A stretch of DNA of 64,000 nt. It comes from Fredinandcohnia onubensis. GTDB taxonomy: Bacteria; Bacillota; Bacilli; Bacillales; Bacillaceae_L. A program made the position numbers and the translations under genes. Below, one piece after another: positions 34,171 to 43,321 of this stretch. Each line of letters begins with the position of its first letter. Positions within the stretch are counted from its first letter, which is position 1. The stretch covers positions 37,601 to 101,600 of the forward strand of contig NZ_NSEA01000013.1 of the NCBI RefSeq assembly GCF_002734285.1, read 5' to 3'. The notes beneath the pieces are model-generated. The model saw nothing but the letters and a program-made list of their open reading frames with translations. It ran no database searches and was not told where the DNA came from.

Positions 34171-35364
34171 ATGTCAGCAGACCAACGTAAAAAAATGATC
34201 ATTTTGATGATCAATATGTTTATCGCAATTGGGAGTTTTGGGATTATTATTCCCATTTTGCCTGCTTATTTAGAATCAATCAATGAGGGTGGAAAGGCAG
34301 CTGGCCTCATGATTGCTATATTTGCTGGTGCGCAATTTATTTTCTCACCGATCGCAGGTAAATGGACGGACCAATATGGTCGTAGAAAAATGATTATCTA
34401 TGGACTATCCGGTTTAACGTTGTCCATGTTTATTTTTTATTTTGTAGATTCAATTTGGCTACTCTATGCATCCCGCGTTGTTGGTGGAATCGGTGCAGCA
34501 CTTCTTATTCCAGCTATTTTTGCCTATGTTGCGGATATCACAACGATGGAACAACGTGCAAAAGGGAATAGTTATGTATCAGCGGCTATGTCTCTTGGAA
34601 TTGTAGTGGGACCTGGTATTGGAGGATTTTTAGCTGACTTCGGATTAAAATTTCCCTTTTTAATTTCCGCATTGGTTTCGCTTGTATCGGTTATATTCTC
34701 GTTTGCGGTCCTAAAGGAAAGTCAACAAAAAGAAGATGGATTCACGCCTGTTGATGATGAAACAATGGCAAAAAAGCTAGTACGTTCTGTTCGAATGCCA
34801 TTTTTCATTCCATTGATTATAACACTGGTGATGAGCTTTGGTTTAATGGCATTTGAATCAGTTATCGGACTTTTCGTTGATAACCAATACCAAGCCACAC
34901 CTCAGGATATTGCAATCATGGTAACATCAACTGGACTTGTAAGTGTTATTGTTCAATTATTCGTTGTAGATCGTATGGTAACACGTTTTGGAGAAGGAAA
35001 AATTTTAAACATTTTTATTTCTGTAGCTGCATTAGGCTTCCTTCTTTCATTAGTTGCTAACAGTTTCGCAATGTTTTTCGCTATTTCACTACTTGTTTTC
35101 CTTGCAACTTCCATCCTACGACCTGTGCTTAACACACTAATATCTAAGCTTGCAGGCAACGAACAAGGATTTGCGATGGGAATGAATAACGCATATATGA
35201 GTATCGGAAACATATTAGGCCCAACACTTGGTGGATTATTATATGATGTTAATATTATCTATCCATTCATCCTAGGGCTAATCCTTCTCATTGTCACATT
35301 ATTCATCACAATCATGTGGCAAAGAAATTCAAAAACAAAACCGCAAGTCAAAGCGATGATTTGA
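34171..35364 (+). CDS. MFS multidrug-type exporter
   Basis: 397 residues, 12 helices, DHA1-type: motif A GKWTDQYGRRKMI, motif B in YASRVVGGIGAALL and motif C GIVVGPGIGG, the last diagnostic of drug:H+ antiporters. The ATG at 34171 has AGAGGTG upstream; the frame is open to 34150. Substrate unknown. Confidence 0.92.
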   Translation: MSADQRKKMIILMINMFIAIGSFGIIIPILPAYLESINEGGKAAGLMIAIFAGAQFIFSPIAGKWTDQYGRRKMIIYGLSGLTLSMFIFYFVDSIWLLYASRVVGGIGAALLIPAIFAYVADITTMEQRAKGNSYVSAAMSLGIVVGPGIGGFLADFGLKFPFLISALVSLVSVIFSFAVLKESQQKEDGFTPVDDETMAKKLVRSVRMPFFIPLIITLVMSFGLMAFESVIGLFVDNQYQATPQDIAIMVTSTGLVSVIVQLFVVDRMVTRFGEGKILNIFISVAALGFLLSLVANSFAMFFAISLLVFLATSILRPVLNTLISKLAGNEQGFAMGMNNAYMSIGNILGPTLGGLLYDVNIIYPFILGLILLIVTLFITIMWQRNSKTKPQVKAMI

Positions 35365-35381
35365 TGGGACAGTGACTGCTC

Positions 35382-35415
35382 AAAAAAAGGTGACCAAATT
35401 CAGGTCACCTTTTTC
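35382..35415. terminator. Bidirectional terminator between MFS gene and tad operon
   Basis: AAAAAGGTGACC / GGTCACCTTTTT with a 7-base loop. It serves both convergent units. Flanking GGGACA and GGGACAAGGTCCAC look like the remains of another dispersed repeat copy. Confidence 0.9.
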
Positions 35416-35439
35416 TATGTTGGGACAAGGTCCACTTTC

Positions 35440-36351
35440 CTACATTACATTTTCGATTAGATAAATAATTAATGGTCCCATTAATACGATAAAGATGGAC
35501 GGGAAGATAAATAGCATCATTGGAAAAATCATTTTGACTGGTGCCTTCATGGCCTGTTCACGAGCAAACTGAGTCCGTTGTTCCCTAATTCGTTGCGTTA
35601 GTTGGTGGAGAACCTTTGCCATACCGACACCCAACATGTCCGCTTGGATCAGTGAAGTTATGATACTTTGGAACTGTGGGATTGGAACCCTGGCGCGAAG
35701 ATCTGCAAATGCTTCTCTCCTAGACTTTCCTAGCTTCATGTCCTCCATTGTTTGCACGAATTCCTCTGACAATGGCCCTTTCATTTGTTTGCAGACCTTT
35801 TGAATTGAGGCATCCAACCCCATTCCAGCCTCAATTGATAAATTGACCATATCAAAAAAGTCAGACATATTCTTTTGAATCTGATGTCTCCGCTTTTTAA
35901 TAATTGTACTTAAATAAAAAGAAGGATAATAAATCCCAAATGCCGCAACCACACTCGCTAGTAGAATCCTTAAAAAAATGGCAGTACTACCTAATAACAA
36001 AAATACCGATAGAAACAGGACACCCCCAATTAACAGCTGTAAAAAACGAAAGTCGATGGCTGACATTTTCAACGGGTATCCCGCTTCACGTAGCCTTCTC
36101 TCGAGTTCTCTTTTTTTCGAACTCGCCATTTTTTTATCGACGACACCTTTGAGCCTGTCGCTATAATTCTTCATCACATGCAACTGTAATTTTTGTTTCT
36201 TCACCGGTATTTCTCTTTCTATGTCTGGACCAAAATAATGCTTGGTCCGTACCTCAATCGCAATATCCTTTTTATAAATTAGACTTAGCAGCCCACCAAT
36301 GACCAACATAAAACAAAGAAAACTAGCGACAACAAAAAAGATTTGTATCAT
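35440..36351 (-). CDS. tadC: Tad pilus inner-membrane platform protein (TadC)
   Basis: 303 residues of the type II secretion F family: three to four membrane helices and the cytoplasmic F domain (SDFFDMVNLSIEAGMGLDAS, GKSRREAFADLRARV). It forms the membrane platform for Flp pilus assembly with TadB. Last gene of the tad operon, 6 bases after tadB. Confidence 0.92.
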   Translation of the reverse strand: MIQIFFVVASFLCFMLVIGGLLSLIYKKDIAIEVRTKHYFGPDIEREIPVKKQKLQLHVMKNYSDRLKGVVDKKMASSKKRELERRLREAGYPLKMSAIDFRFLQLLIGGVLFLSVFLLLGSTAIFLRILLASVVAAFGIYYPSFYLSTIIKKRRHQIQKNMSDFFDMVNLSIEAGMGLDASIQKVCKQMKGPLSEEFVQTMEDMKLGKSRREAFADLRARVPIPQFQSIITSLIQADMLGVGMAKVLHQLTQRIREQRTQFAREQAMKAPVKMIFPMMLFIFPSIFIVLMGPLIIYLIENVM

Positions 36352-36357
36352 TGGAAC

Positions 36358-37308
36358 CTACACCTCAATGTGTACAATTTTATTAATAAATAACCATCCT
36401 AAAATCATATTAATTCCACCCACGATAAGCATCCCCCAACCTAATGGATGTGAAAAGAGCATATTAAAATATTCTGGGTTTACTAAGGTTAAATACAATG
36501 CCAGCGCTGGCGGTAATAAAGTAATGATAACTGATGACATTTTACCTTGTGCGGTCAATGTCTTTACCTCATCTTGCACCCTTGAGCGGTCAATAATTGT
36601 TTCCTGCATCGTTTCGAGTAAATATGCTAGATTCCCTCCACTTGAGCGTTGGATTAACAACGTAGTTAAAACCATTTCGAGCTCTCGATCTGGCAATCTT
36701 TTTAGTAGATTATCAAAGGCATCCTCAATCTTAACACCATAATTGATTTCCTTCAGTGTATTCAAAAATTCCGGTCCTAATGGATCTTCGATTTCTTCGG
36801 CTACCATTTTCATGGCCTGCATGAAACTAAATCCAGCCCGTAATGCATTCGCCATTGTCCCTAATGCATTCCCTAGCTGTTCAGAGCATTTTTTCAAGCG
36901 AAGTTTTCGTTTTCGTTTGATATACAAAATCGGAAGATAGAATCCGATGATTCCACATAATATCAATAAAAGGAAATGGAACTCATATAAGTATCCAATT
37001 CCAACAACTACACACGCACCAATGACTCTCCAAATAAACAATTCACCTTGAGTCATTTTTAACCCTGATTGCGTAAGAATTGTTTCGTATTTTGAAAAAT
37101 GAATCGCCCGCTCCATGCTTTCGCTGATTTTTTTTACGAAAACACCTTCTCGGTTCTTCTTTTTCTTTTCTTCCTCTTTTTTTATAGGTAAATATTTACT
37201 GACTCGTTTTTCGTACTTTCCTTTTTCCGTAATCATTGTAAGTACAATTCCGGTAAAAAAGGTAACTACCAAAAACGCAGATACAGCAATTAAAACGGAA
37301 GTGCTCAT
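36358..37308 (-). CDS. tadB: Tad pilus inner-membrane platform protein (TadB)
   Basis: 316 residues, F family, with one N-terminal and further C-terminal helices and the F-domain segments LGTMANALRAGFSFMQAM and LLKRLPDRELEMVLTTLLIQ. The ATG at 37308 is chosen (AGGGAGGAG 6-9 bases upstream); it overlaps the tadA stop by ATGA. Confidence 0.92.
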   Translation of the reverse strand: MSTSVLIAVSAFLVVTFFTGIVLTMITEKGKYEKRVSKYLPIKKEEEKKKKNREGVFVKKISESMERAIHFSKYETILTQSGLKMTQGELFIWRVIGACVVVGIGYLYEFHFLLLILCGIIGFYLPILYIKRKRKLRLKKCSEQLGNALGTMANALRAGFSFMQAMKMVAEEIEDPLGPEFLNTLKEINYGVKIEDAFDNLLKRLPDRELEMVLTTLLIQRSSGGNLAYLLETMQETIIDRSRVQDEVKTLTAQGKMSSVIITLLPPALALYLTLVNPEYFNMLFSHPLGWGMLIVGGINMILGWLFINKIVHIEV

Positions 37309-38618
37309 ATCCACTCCTCCCTAATCATCGATCGCACATCAAAACCCGCATACTCAAGCTTTTCAGCACAATCCGGAAGAATTCCAGTAGAGGCAAACTC
37401 TTGTTTTTTACCCTCCTGATAAACGAAAAGATCCTGCAGGACAATCGTATCTCCTTCAAGTCCTAAAACTTCGGTAATTTTCGTGATTTTTCTGGTACCG
37501 TCTTTCATTCGGGATTGTTGGACAATTAAATTAAGGGCACCCGCAATTTGTTCACGAATAGCTCTAACAGGAAGATCGAATCCTGCCATTAACACCATTG
37601 TCTCTAGCCTTGCCAAAAGATCTCGAGGGGTGTTCGCGTGTCCCGTTCCTAAGCTGCCATCATGTCCAGTATTCATCGCTTGAAGCATATCAAGTGCTTC
37701 CGCACCACGGACTTCTCCGACAATAATTCGATCTGGGCGCATCCGAAGTGAATTTCGAACAAGATCACGAATAGTTATTTCACCTTGCCCCTCGATATTT
37801 CGTGGACGTGACTCCAGTGACACCACATGGTCTTGTGATAACCTGAGCTCGGCGGCGTCCTCGATTGTAACGATGCGTTCATTTCTCGGAATGAAGGATG
37901 ACAACACATTCAATGTGCTCGTTTTCCCTGATCCTGTTCCCCCACTAATAAAAATATTTAGCTTTGATTCTACGGCAGCCTTTAAAAAATCGGCCATTTG
38001 TTCACTTAAGGTTCCCATACGCAACAAATCATAGATCGTAAAAGGAGTTGCAGAGAATTTACGAATTGTAATAGTTGGCCCATTTAAAGCAAGTGGCGGA
38101 ATAATTGCATTTACACGCGATCCGTCCGGTAGTCTTGCATCTACTAATGGGGAACTCTCATCAATTCTTCGTCCTAAGGGAGCAACAATTTTTTCGATTA
38201 TCCGTAAAACATGCAAATCATCGCGAAATTGTACATCTGTTTTTTCGATTTTCCCCCTCGATTCAATATATATATCCTTTGGACCATTAACCATGACTTC
38301 AGAAATTTCAGGGTCAGCAAGTAATGGAGATATTGGTCCAAAACCCGTTAGCTCGTAGGACATATCATATTTTAGCTGCTTCTTTTCTTCGTAAGCGAGC
38401 TGTTCACCCTCTGCTTCTAGAAAGCTTTCCGAAAGCTTATCAATTATTTCCTCTAGGTTTCGATCTTGATAGATTGGCTTTTTCAGTTCCTCAACAAGGT
38501 AATTATGTAGGCGAACTCCTAGTTCACTTGATTTAACGCTTGCTGTCTTTATTTTTGGAGGGTCCTTCTTTAGCTCCTTAACCGGAGTCTCACCACCAAG
38601 CCTCGCTAATAACGACAT
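37305..38618 (-). CDS. tadA: Tad pilus assembly ATPase (TadA/CpaF)
   Basis: 437 residues, secretion ATPase of the CpaF type: N-terminal GFGPISPLLADPEISEVMVNG, Walker A SGGTGSGKTSTLN, Asp/His boxes around IVTIEDAAEL and the Walker B region RIIVGEVRGAEALDML. It powers pilus polymerisation from the cytoplasm. Confidence 0.96.
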   Translation of the reverse strand: MSLLARLGGETPVKELKKDPPKIKTASVKSSELGVRLHNYLVEELKKPIYQDRNLEEIIDKLSESFLEAEGEQLAYEEKKQLKYDMSYELTGFGPISPLLADPEISEVMVNGPKDIYIESRGKIEKTDVQFRDDLHVLRIIEKIVAPLGRRIDESSPLVDARLPDGSRVNAIIPPLALNGPTITIRKFSATPFTIYDLLRMGTLSEQMADFLKAAVESKLNIFISGGTGSGKTSTLNVLSSFIPRNERIVTIEDAAELRLSQDHVVSLESRPRNIEGQGEITIRDLVRNSLRMRPDRIIVGEVRGAEALDMLQAMNTGHDGSLGTGHANTPRDLLARLETMVLMAGFDLPVRAIREQIAGALNLIVQQSRMKDGTRKITKITEVLGLEGDTIVLQDLFVYQEGKKQEFASTGILPDCAEKLEYAGFDVRSMIREEWI

Positions 38619-39790
38619 CAGACCATACCCCCTGCATGGATCACTCGTTTTGACTTAAGCTTTTTGCGGCCGGATGTACCAACTGGAGCAACAATGGTAT
38701 CGGCCATTTGAAAAATTTTCTTCGCCACCTGTGACCTAGGATAGGAATAGACGAGTGGCTTACCTTCATTGACTGAAGTAACCATGACTTTTTCCATTGC
38801 TGGTAATGTGAAGGCAACCTTCTGTCCAATGATCTTTTCGACCGTTTCAATGGTTAGCCCTTTTACCTTAGCATGGCGGTTTAATACCATTTTTACCTTT
38901 TCAAGAAGCTGTAAGGTTTCTAATGTTTCAATTAATAATTTCGTATTTTTTAAGGTTGGTAGGTCCTGATGTGTGACGAGAAGAATTTCATCCGATTTTT
39001 CCAAAGCAACAATTGAATTTTCATCCAAATGTGGAGCTGTGTCGACGACGACAATATCATAGTTTTCCTTTAACGCTTTTATGGCCCTTTTCACATCGTC
39101 CCCTGTTATTACCTCTGCAAATTCAGGGCGCTGTGGTGCTGCTAAAATGGAAATTCCATTTTTGAATGGCGTCATAAAGTTTTCAATTTGCGCTCCAGTA
39201 CGATCTTCTTTTACCCAGTCGTAAATCGTTCTTTTCGGCTTCACATCATAGAACATGGATACATCACCAAACTGAAGGTCCAAATCAAGAATCGCAACCT
39301 TTGCTAATCTCTTTCCATAAGATGCAGCTAGGTTTACAGAGATACTTGTTTTGCCAACTCCACCTTTTGTACTTCCAACCGTAATGACTTTTCCGTTCTT
39401 TTTAGGTTGGTCCATTTGATAGATGATCTGATTTTTCGTTTCTTGTATCGCATTTTGAATATCGTCACGAATTTTTGTTGGGCTTGACGATAGGAAAATT
39501 ACATCTGTTGCTCCTGCACGAATTGCCTGTTTGGAATCTAGTTCTGTCTCATATTCGAAAACTAGCAATACCTTTGCATTCCGGTTCTCCTTTTTAATCT
39601 TTGAACATAGATTGTACATGTCATATGAAGTAGATTGTTGGAGTAATACAAGTGACTGTTCAGTTGGAAGCAATTTCTCGAAAAGTTCCTCATGAGTAGT
39701 CCACTCTATTTTTCTATCTACTTTTTTCGCTAAAGCATCAAGCATAGACTTCGTTTCTTCATTTTCAAAAATAGAAATTAGTTTAATCAT
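38618..39790 (-). CDS. cpaE: Pilus-assembly MinD-like ATPase (TadZ/CpaE)
   Basis: 390 residues. The N-terminal 120 look like an atypical receiver domain (KVLLVFEYETELDSKQAIRAG) and the rest is a MinD/ParA ATPase with deviant Walker A STKGGVGKTS and LDLDLQFGDVS. TadZ proteins position the pilus machine at the cell pole. Start ATG at 39790 overlaps the cpaB stop (ATGA). Confidence 0.92.
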   Translation of the reverse strand: MIKLISIFENEETKSMLDALAKKVDRKIEWTTHEELFEKLLPTEQSLVLLQQSTSYDMYNLCSKIKKENRNAKVLLVFEYETELDSKQAIRAGATDVIFLSSSPTKIRDDIQNAIQETKNQIIYQMDQPKKNGKVITVGSTKGGVGKTSISVNLAASYGKRLAKVAILDLDLQFGDVSMFYDVKPKRTIYDWVKEDRTGAQIENFMTPFKNGISILAAPQRPEFAEVITGDDVKRAIKALKENYDIVVVDTAPHLDENSIVALEKSDEILLVTHQDLPTLKNTKLLIETLETLQLLEKVKMVLNRHAKVKGLTIETVEKIIGQKVAFTLPAMEKVMVTSVNEGKPLVYSYPRSQVAKKIFQMADTIVAPVGTSGRKKLKSKRVIHAGGMV

Positions 39791-40383
39791 CACTTAAACA
39801 CTCCTTCGTGAAGTTGGTCCTCATGAACATGCGTATGTGTTGGTTCCACATCGTGGTCCCCTTCTTCTCTAAGCATTAAATACAATTCATATCTTGAAGC
39901 AAATCCTAATGCTAAACCTTGCTTTGGTGTTACTTCAACAGTTACCATTTGGTAGCGTTTCTTCTCTGTTTCAGGATTATCCGCTGCATGACCAATCTCT
40001 AATACTTTCACATTTTGTAAAAGGAGTGTTGCTGAGTCGTGCTGCCCTTCAGCTTTATATTCTTCTGGCACCGTCATTACTGCCACAACGTCGACAAATG
40101 AACCAGGTTTAACAAGTCCAGCTACCCCTTGAACATCAGTCACACCGAATGTCATCGCACGGTTTCCTTTTGTAATCTCTATTCCTGAAGATTCAGCGGA
40201 AGCCACTTCTGTTTCTTCCGGCTGTAGAGTTTCCTCTTTTTCTTCATCCTTATCTTCCTGTACAACCTCTTTGCTAGCAGTTTGTGCTTTCGTTGGCTGT
40301 TCAGCATTTAAAAGTATGTATAATAGCCCAGATGCAACTAGACCAAAAACCATTGCAGCTATCCAGATTTTCTTCGTGTTCAT
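39790..40383 (-). CDS. cpaB: Flp pilus assembly protein CpaB (SAF domain)
   Basis: 197 residues: membrane helix at 7-26, an acidic linker (QEDKDEEKEETLQPEE), then the SAF/RcpC-type domain (AMTFGVTDVQGVAGLVKPGSF). The C-terminal tail is His-rich. In diderms it works with the secretin; here no secretin is present, in keeping with a single-membrane cell. GCAGGTGACG before the ATG. Confidence 0.9.
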   Translation of the reverse strand: MNTKKIWIAAMVFGLVASGLLYILLNAEQPTKAQTASKEVVQEDKDEEKEETLQPEETEVASAESSGIEITKGNRAMTFGVTDVQGVAGLVKPGSFVDVVAVMTVPEEYKAEGQHDSATLLLQNVKVLEIGHAADNPETEKKRYQMVTVEVTPKQGLALGFASRYELYLMLREEGDHDVEPTHTHVHEDQLHEGVFK

Positions 40384-40411
40384 ACGTCACCTGCTTTTTG
40401 ATATTTTTTTA

Positions 40412-41392
40412 CTAGTTAATGAGTTTGACTTTTCTAATTGTTTCAGGAAAACCCTGGTTAGGGGTGTAACTGTTTTTTAGCTTGTATTCAATGAATTTCC
40501 CTGTTATTACCGTGCTATTTCCATTCCCACTTGCTTCTGTTAATAAAAATGCTGCTAAACCCACAATTTCAATTTCTTTTCGCCCGTTTGGATATGTCTC
40601 AACGTCAACCAGTGGGATAGTTACTAGCCGTCGACATGTATTGTCCACAGTAGTCGGTTCATTACACTTTTCCTTTTTATTTGGGTCATTGTTATCCTCT
40701 TTAATTCTGTCATCAAATACATCGGTAACACTTGATATACTTCCTGGCTCGGTATCAGGCTTATCCCCAATATTAACTGTGACACCCTCTTTAATCCCTT
40801 TTGCAAGAACATCTGCCCCTTGCCCGCCGATCGCTAGAAATCCATAATTCCCGGTTTCGGATGAATCTGCTTTCAAACGAAATTCTTGACCAAAGCTCCC
40901 ATCCTGAAGTAGCTGGCGTTTAAAAGCTACTGGTATCGCCCCATCTGGATTAATTAATGATTGTATTTCAGCCTTAGCATGTGCTTTTACATCTGTATCG
41001 GTTAGGTCTGGTGATAATATTCTTGCAAAATAGAGGTTTTCTTTAACAGTTTGCGTAACTTCTACAGAGTCTTGTGTAACTACTATTTTGTTATCCTCTG
41101 TACCAGCATCTACGATTGTAAGGCCATTTTCTTGCGCAATATCTATTGCAGACTGTTTTGCTTTTGCTTCTATTGTTCCATCAAAGACTACTCCTCTTAG
41201 TTCTTGGGCTCCGGCAAGTACAGCTGCATCCAATGCATTTTGAAGCTGACTTTTCTTCATATATAAAGCACCAGCATCCACTACGATTGCTGAAAAACCA
41301 AGTAACACTACCATTAGGAGAGCAACTAGAACCATTGATACACCACTTTGGTCGTTGTAAAAACGTTTAATAAATTGAAAGGTTCTTTTCAT
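40412..41392 (-). CDS. tadG: TadG-like pilus assembly protein
   Basis: 326 residues: the N-terminal Tad helix with GVSMVLVALLMVVLLGFSAI and then VVDAGALYMKKSQLQNALDA, followed by a large extracytoplasmic region. It is a pseudopilin-like or surface component in Tad systems. It directly follows tadE (adjacent stop and start). Confidence 0.88.
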   Translation of the reverse strand: MKRTFQFIKRFYNDQSGVSMVLVALLMVVLLGFSAIVVDAGALYMKKSQLQNALDAAVLAGAQELRGVVFDGTIEAKAKQSAIDIAQENGLTIVDAGTEDNKIVVTQDSVEVTQTVKENLYFARILSPDLTDTDVKAHAKAEIQSLINPDGAIPVAFKRQLLQDGSFGQEFRLKADSSETGNYGFLAIGGQGADVLAKGIKEGVTVNIGDKPDTEPGSISSVTDVFDDRIKEDNNDPNKKEKCNEPTTVDNTCRRLVTIPLVDVETYPNGRKEIEIVGLAAFLLTEASGNGNSTVITGKFIEYKLKNSYTPNQGFPETIRKVKLIN

Positions 41393-41809
41393 TTACTCCA
41401 CCCTCATAACCGTTATATCTTTTAAATCGAACTCTCCTACTATTTGGCTTATAATCGGCGTTAAAAAGTCAACTTTGTAGGTTAGCTCTATTTTCACTTC
41501 ATCACCACTTGTAGGCGTGGTTGTACTCTCAGTTACCACCGAAGTACCAAAATATATGGTTTGTCCGACCTTTTTGGGATCACCGGGAGTATTACTTTCT
41601 AATGTGTCTGTAGCATTCGTAATTTTAGTTTGGATTGTTCCTAAAGTGGAACCAACTGTTGCAACCCTAGCAGCTTCCCGCCCTGCATGATCAAGTGTTA
41701 AATACGCATGAAAGATACGGCCAAAATCTGTAATCCCAAATAAAATCATTAATATGATAGGTAGAATTAGTGCTGTCTCGACTAATGATTGACCTTTTTG
41801 TGATTTCAT
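41393..41809 (-). CDS. tadE: TadE family pseudopilin
   Basis: 138 residues with the prepilin-like start KGQSLVETALILPIILMILF, where the E at +5 after the Gly is the usual TadE feature. Processing by the adjacent prepilin peptidase is expected. It overlaps tadV by 4 bases. Confidence 0.92.
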   Translation of the reverse strand: MKSQKGQSLVETALILPIILMILFGITDFGRIFHAYLTLDHAGREAARVATVGSTLGTIQTKITNATDTLESNTPGDPKKVGQTIYFGTSVVTESTTTPTSGDEVKIELTYKVDFLTPIISQIVGEFDLKDITVMRVE

Positions 41810-42315
41810 ATGTAATACTCCACTATATACGTTAGGAGGCCTCCTATCGCTATTGGGATTGCGTATGGAATGGATACCGTTCCTTGATTACCAGGGTTGA
41901 TCTCTAGTGAACCTTGAGTTCCTCTGAAAAACATAAGAGAAAATAACATACTTTTAAATGTGAAGCCTAGTTTCCTCTGTTTAATCAGAATGACAAAGGC
42001 AATTACTCCTCCGATTATCGCTGCATAAATACCCGTATAAAAAACGAACATTGCTCCCTTCCAGGAACCAATTGCGGCTAAAAGTTTAACGTCTCCGGCT
42101 CCTATACCTCCCATTGCAAATGGAATAAATAGTAATCCGAGTCCCACTAAAAACCCTTTTCCACTAAATAAAAAACCATCAAACCCTAAGAAAAGAGTAA
42201 AATAAATGAGGCCGCCTAGGATGGCTGGGAAGGTGACAATATTTAGGATTTTTCGATTTCGAAGATCTGTTAATACGGAGATGATTAGGATGAGGCAGAT
42301 GATTAGGTTTTCCAT
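41806..42315 (-). CDS. tadV: Prepilin peptidase (TadV/CpaA, A24)
   Basis: 169 residues, about five helices, aspartyl protease of family A24: first Asp in SVLTDLRNRKI and second in GGIGAGDVKLLAAIG. It has no N-methylation domain, as in CpaA/TadV. It cleaves the leader of Flp, TadE and TadG. ATGGAGGAATAC before the ATG. Confidence 0.95.
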   Translation of the reverse strand: MENLIICLILIISVLTDLRNRKILNIVTFPAILGGLIYFTLFLGFDGFLFSGKGFLVGLGLLFIPFAMGGIGAGDVKLLAAIGSWKGAMFVFYTGIYAAIIGGVIAFVILIKQRKLGFTFKSMLFSLMFFRGTQGSLEINPGNQGTVSIPYAIPIAIGGLLTYIVEYYI

Positions 42316-42390
42316 TTGTATTCCTCCATTTTGTTAAAATGATAGCCCTGCCGTAGCAGGGCTAGTAACTATATCTATTACGAGATTGAG

Positions 42391-42582
42391 TTAATTAACT
42401 GGTGTTGCTGTTGGGTTTCTAAGTGCTCTAACAATATTTGAAAATGCAGTTTGTAATTCGGTTCCTAATGTTACAACTACGCCCACGACTACTAGCGCAA
42501 TTAGCCCGACTAATAACCCATATTCCGTCATTGCTTGTCCTTCTTCTTCCTTAACTAATCTTCCTACTAAGTTTTTCATCAT
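42391..42582 (-). CDS. flp: Flp family type IVb pilin
   Basis: 63 residues: short basic leader, cleavage site after Gly in EEEGQAMTEYGLLVGLIALV with E+5 and Y+6 of the mature pilin, then one helix. It is the pilus subunit. TAGGAGG before the ATG; first gene of the tad operon, 75 bases before tadV. Confidence 0.95.
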   Translation of the reverse strand: MMKNLVGRLVKEEEGQAMTEYGLLVGLIALVVVGVVVTLGTELQTAFSNIVRALRNPTATPVN

Positions 42583-42820
42583 TTTTGTTTCCTCCTAAAT
42601 TTTTTTGTTTTTGTTTGTTCTTTATATTGAACTTGATTTTAGTATATATCGAACGTTCTATATTGAAAACAGTCAAAATAGGCCATTTGTTCTATATAAT
42701 GACCATCTTTCTCTATTAACCTCTCTTTTTCTCTCTTTTTCTTACTATTTTGTTTTTTATTTAGAACAAAATATACTATATAATGAACAATAACGAACAA
42801 ACTAATAGGAGGAATGGATT

Positions 42821-43144
42821 ATGCAACGTTCTTTAGACCTAAATCTACCAATTAGTAAGGCTGATACATTTATGAAGCGATTCAAGGGCTTGATGTTTGA
42901 AAGAAAACCATACGTAAATAAAGGGCTTCATTTAACACCGTGTGAATCTATACATATGTTCTTTATGAGATTTCCGCTGGATATTGTTTTCTTAGATAAG
43001 GAAAATAGAATAGTAGATGTACGCTATAATCTCCAGCCGTGGAGAATTGCGATTCCTAAAAGAAGAGCTTTCTCTACATTAGAGCTCCCAACGGGGACTA
43101 TAAAAAAATACAATCTACAAATCGGCGATCAGCTTGTTCTCTAA
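42821..43144 (+). CDS. DUF192 family protein
   Basis: 107 residues of the DUF192 fold: KRFKGLMFERK, HLTPCESIHMFFMRFPLDIVFLD and the closing ELPTGTIKKYNLQIGDQL. It lacks the signal peptide seen in many members. DUF192 genes often accompany tad loci, and here it is divergent from flp with a strong AGGAGG. Function unknown. Confidence 0.9.
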   Translation: MQRSLDLNLPISKADTFMKRFKGLMFERKPYVNKGLHLTPCESIHMFFMRFPLDIVFLDKENRIVDVRYNLQPWRIAIPKRRAFSTLELPTGTIKKYNLQIGDQLVL

Positions 43145-43210
43145 AAAGGTCGCCCCGTCGTTCGCTAGATTGTTGTTTGATCCACCCCACATGACGTTCT
43201 CTATATAAAA

Positions 43211-43247
43211 CAAAAAAGGTGACCTACAAAAATAGGTCACCTTTTTC
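43211..43247. terminator. Bidirectional terminator after DUF192 gene
   Basis: AAAAAAGGTGACCTA / TAGGTCACCTTTTT with a 6-base loop, nearly the same stem as the terminator at 35382-35415. Confidence 0.9.
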
Positions 43248-43251
43248 TATA

Positions 43252-43321
43252 TTGGGTCAGAGGGACAGGTCCACTGTCCCAGGAAAAATTGGGTGGGACA
43301 AGGTACCTGTCCCTGTGTCCC
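43252..43321. repeat. Dispersed GGGACAGGTCC repeat, copy E
   Basis: TGGGTCAGAGGGACAGGTCC then ACTGTCCCAGG, GGTGGGACAAGGTACCTGTC and CCTGTGTCCC. It ends at the fnr stop codon. Confidence 0.85.
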
